This document shows, piece after piece, positions 4,646-6,246 of a stretch of DNA of 6,246 nt. The notes beneath the pieces were generated by a model, which was not told the origin of the DNA, did no database searches, and saw only the letters and a program-made list of their open reading frames with translations. Origin of the DNA: an uncultured Collinsella sp. (GTDB taxonomy: Bacteria > Actinomycetota > Coriobacteriia > Coriobacteriales > Coriobacteriaceae); the NCBI GenBank assembly GCA_959600835.1, contig CAUGNQ010000076.1:1-6246 (forward strand), given 5' to 3'. The position numbers and the translations under genes are program-made. Each line of letters starts with the position of its first letter. Position 1 is the first letter of the stretch.

Positions 4646-6040
4646 ATGTGCAATGTTTCGCTCAACGGTACGCAGCCGACCGATGCCTCTATCCGTGTCC
4701 TGCGTGCGCTTGAGGCAGCAGGTCTTGAGGCTTGGTACGTGGGCGGTTGGGTACGTGATGCCCTGATGGGACGCCCCAGCCACGATGTTGACATGTGCTG
4801 CAGCGGCCTGTGGCAGGAGTCCAAAGAGGCGCTCGAAGCGGCTGATATTGCCGTGGTTGAGTCGGGCATAAAATTTGGCGGCATCACGGCTATTTGCGAT
4901 GATGAGCGCATTGAGGTCACCACCTACCGCCTAGACGGCTTTTACACCGACGGCCGCCATCCCCAGAGTGTGGAGCGTGCGGCGTCGCTTGAGGACGATC
5001 TGGCGCGTCGTGACTTTACCGTTAACGCTATGGCCTGGCATCCCGAGCGTGGTCTTGTCGACCGCTACGATGGTCAGGGCGACCTAGACCGCAAGCTCAT
5101 CCGCGCCGTTGGAGATCCCAAGCGTCGTTTTAACGAGGACGCGCTTCGCATGCTGCGCGCGGTGCGTTTTGCCTGCCGTCTGGATTTTATGATCGAGCCT
5201 AAGACTAAACAGGCGCTTGCCGAGTGCGCGCCGCTGCTCGATGCTGTGGCGCGCGAGCGCGTGGGCATTGAGCTCGAGGGTATCCTTTCGACCGGCCATG
5301 GGGGAGACGCGATGCTGCGCTACCCCGAGCTTGTTTGCGCCGCCGTACCCGAGCTCGCGTCCGCTCGCGGGTTTGATCAACGCAGCGTCTATCATGCGTT
5401 TAACGTCTACGAGCATATCGCCCGCGTGCTGACGGTGGCAGGGGAGCTGGCGCTGTGCGACGGCGTCGCGCCCTCGTCGAGCCTTATGTGGGCGGCGTTT
5501 TTGCACGACGTTTCCAAACCCGAGTGCTTTACGGTCGATCACGACGGCAGCGGCCACTTCTACGGTCATCCCGAGCTCGGCGCCAAGAAGGCGCGTGTCA
5601 TCATGGATCGCCTGGCGCTCTCGCACGATTTGGTGCGCGATGTGTGCCTGCTGATCAAATACCATGACAAGCCGCTACGCCCCGAGCGTTCCTGCCTGCT
5701 CAATATGATGCGCGCGCTTTCGGGCGAGGGTGTCGATACGCCGCGTCTGATGGACGAGCTCATGGACCTTAAGCGTGCCGACACGCTCGGCAAGGCGCCC
5801 TCGTGCTTCTATTACGTCGAGACGATCGAGGAGATGCGTACGCTCGCCCACGATCTGCTGCAGGCGGGGGAGCCCTATACACTCAAGATGCTTGCCATCA
5901 ATGGTGGCGACCTGATCCGCGCCGGCGTCAAGCCGGGGCCGGAGCTGGGACAGCTTCTCAACGCCGCCCTCGACGCCGTGATCGAGGACAACATCCCCAA
6001 CAACCGCGAAGCCCTCCTGACTCATCTCCACCTAGGGTAG
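4646..6040 (+). CDS. cca: CCA tRNA nucleotidyltransferase with HD domain
   Basis: The product (464 residues) belongs to the class II poly(A) polymerase/CCA-adding family, which builds or repairs the 3'-CCA end of tRNAs from CTP and ATP without a nucleic-acid template. The N-terminal nucleotidyltransferase core has GGWVRD (33-38) and the metal-binding DVD (Asp47, Asp49). RRDFTVNAMA (131-140) is the sugar-selecting motif. EDALRMLRAVRF (164-175) includes the EDxxR amino-acid template that pairs with the incoming base. A C-terminal HD-type domain shows FLHD (His297, Asp298) with further histidines at 318 and 340, and the tail PGPELGQLLN...PNNREALL is typical of bacterial enzymes of this kind. ATG 4646 follows a strong AGGAGG (4632-4637) at 8-nt spacing. 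It is a single-gene unit between a terminator and a tRNA promoter. Codon bias is visibly weaker than in ptsHI, fitting lower expression. An A-adding-only or poly(A) polymerase role is possible in principle, but the full motif set favours CCA addition. Confidence 0.94.
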   Translation: MCNVSLNGTQPTDASIRVLRALEAAGLEAWYVGGWVRDALMGRPSHDVDMCCSGLWQESKEALEAADIAVVESGIKFGGITAICDDERIEVTTYRLDGFYTDGRHPQSVERAASLEDDLARRDFTVNAMAWHPERGLVDRYDGQGDLDRKLIRAVGDPKRRFNEDALRMLRAVRFACRLDFMIEPKTKQALAECAPLLDAVARERVGIELEGILSTGHGGDAMLRYPELVCAAVPELASARGFDQRSVYHAFNVYEHIARVLTVAGELALCDGVAPSSSLMWAAFLHDVSKPECFTVDHDGSGHFYGHPELGAKKARVIMDRLALSHDLVRDVCLLIKYHDKPLRPERSCLLNMMRALSGEGVDTPRLMDELMDLKRADTLGKAPSCFYYVETIEEMRTLAHDLLQAGEPYTLKMLAINGGDLIRAGVKPGPELGQLLNAALDAVIEDNIPNNREALLTHLHLG

Positions 6041-6070
6041 CTAAAATAGCCCCGTCCCAAATTAGCTACC
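6036..6070 (+). repeat. Inverted repeat overlapping the cca stop, possible weak terminator
   Basis: GGTAGCTAA (6036-6044) and TTAGCTACC (6062-6070) are perfect 9-bp complements around a 17-nt loop, and the left arm includes the cca stop codon. Only TTGTT follows rather than a real T-tract, and the stem is not GC-rich. It may terminate cca inefficiently or protect its 3' end. Confidence 0.4.
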
Positions 6071-6129
6071 TTGTTGACCTGCGCGTTCCATAACCTGTCG
6101 ACAATTTTTCGGCAATTTGGAATTTCTTC

Positions 6130-6158
6130 TTGCGCTGATGTTTTTTGTCCCGTAATAT
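6130..6158 (+). promoter_or_regulatory. Sigma-A-type promoter of the tRNA-Glu gene
   Basis: TTGCGC (6130-6135) and TAATAT (6153-6158) are separated by exactly 17 nt. Transcription would start near 6165, about 28 nt before the tRNA 5' end. The 25-30 bases upstream (6101-6129) are AT-rich with repeated AATTT blocks, resembling an UP element as often seen for stable RNA genes. This is the best promoter in the window. Confidence 0.68.
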
Positions 6159-6192
6159 ATTTCCTCGCAGCACGGCAGTGCAGATGTCATGT

Positions 6193-6246
6193 GGCCCGTT
6201 CGTCTAGCGGTTTAGGACGCCGCCCTCTCAAGGCGGAGATCACCAG
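6193..6246 (+). tRNA. tRNA-Glu (anticodon CUC), truncated by window end
   Basis: The 5' acceptor strand GGCCCGT (6193-6199) is followed by the tRNA-Glu-like D-arm beginning TCGTCTAGCGG. The anticodon arm has stem CCGCC (6220-6224), loop CTCTCAA (6225-6231) and stem GGCGG (6232-6236). The anticodon is CTC (6227-6229), reading GAG codons for glutamate. The window stops at the 5' strand of the T-stem (ACCAG), so the T-loop, the 3' acceptor strand and any encoded CCA are not visible. GAG is by far the favoured Glu codon in the neighbouring genes. Confidence 0.93.

Noticed and set aside
6074..6105. An upstream tRNA promoter using TTGACC (6074-6079)
   Set aside because: No -10-like hexamer lies at 16-18 nt spacing; the nearest candidates are at 9 or 20 nt. 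The 6130-6158 promoter is much better.
1..6246. Mobile elements, CRISPR arrays, riboswitches, defence or toxin-antitoxin genes
   Set aside because: No transposase, integrase, spaced direct-repeat array, recognisable riboswitch core or small paired genes were seen. Intergenic regions are short and explained by terminators, promoters and hairpins.

Overview
The window is high-GC, densely coding bacterial DNA with every gene on the + strand. Codon use is strongly biased to C/G-ending codons (GTC, CTC, AAG, GGC). The protein sequences look actinobacterial, most like Coriobacteriia of the Collinsella type. That assignment rests on recall of family sequences and was not tested by a search.

Layout: 1-251 is a noncoding leader with a perfect inverted repeat near the edge and a long 5'UTR hairpin just before ptsH. 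Next come ptsH (HPr, 252-515), a hairpin plus T-tract that should act as terminator or attenuator (561-598), and ptsI (Enzyme I, 643-2352). A U-tract-less hairpin follows, then a PfkB/1-phosphofructokinase-type sugar-phosphate kinase (2427-3359) and a strong intrinsic terminator (3388-3419). A second PfkB paralogue (3549-4481) has its own candidate promoter and ends at another textbook terminator (4515-4548). Then comes cca, the tRNA nucleotidyltransferase (4646-6040). The window closes with a good sigma-A-type promoter (6130-6158) driving a tRNA-Glu(CUC) that is cut off by the window end after 54 nt.

Function: HPr and Enzyme I are the general phosphate-transfer proteins of the PEP:sugar phosphotransferase system. 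The two PfkB kinases probably phosphorylate a sugar phosphate made by PTS uptake (fructose-1-phosphate or tagatose-6-phosphate are the family precedents), so ptsH-ptsI-kinase reads as a sugar-uptake and glycolytic-entry operon. No sugar-specific Enzyme II is present. cca and the tRNA are unrelated tRNA-maturation functions.

The genes themselves are ordinary core metabolism, and I see no mobile element, CRISPR array, defence system or obviously new system. The points worth a second look are regulatory and enzymatic: three consecutive gene leaders each carry a 12-position stem with a 6-nt loop, one of them a probable ptsH/ptsI attenuator; the two tandem kinases share non-canonical residues in the catalytic GAGD and sugar-binding GGKG motifs; and the promoter region of the second kinase is rich in palindromic and helically spaced motifs.
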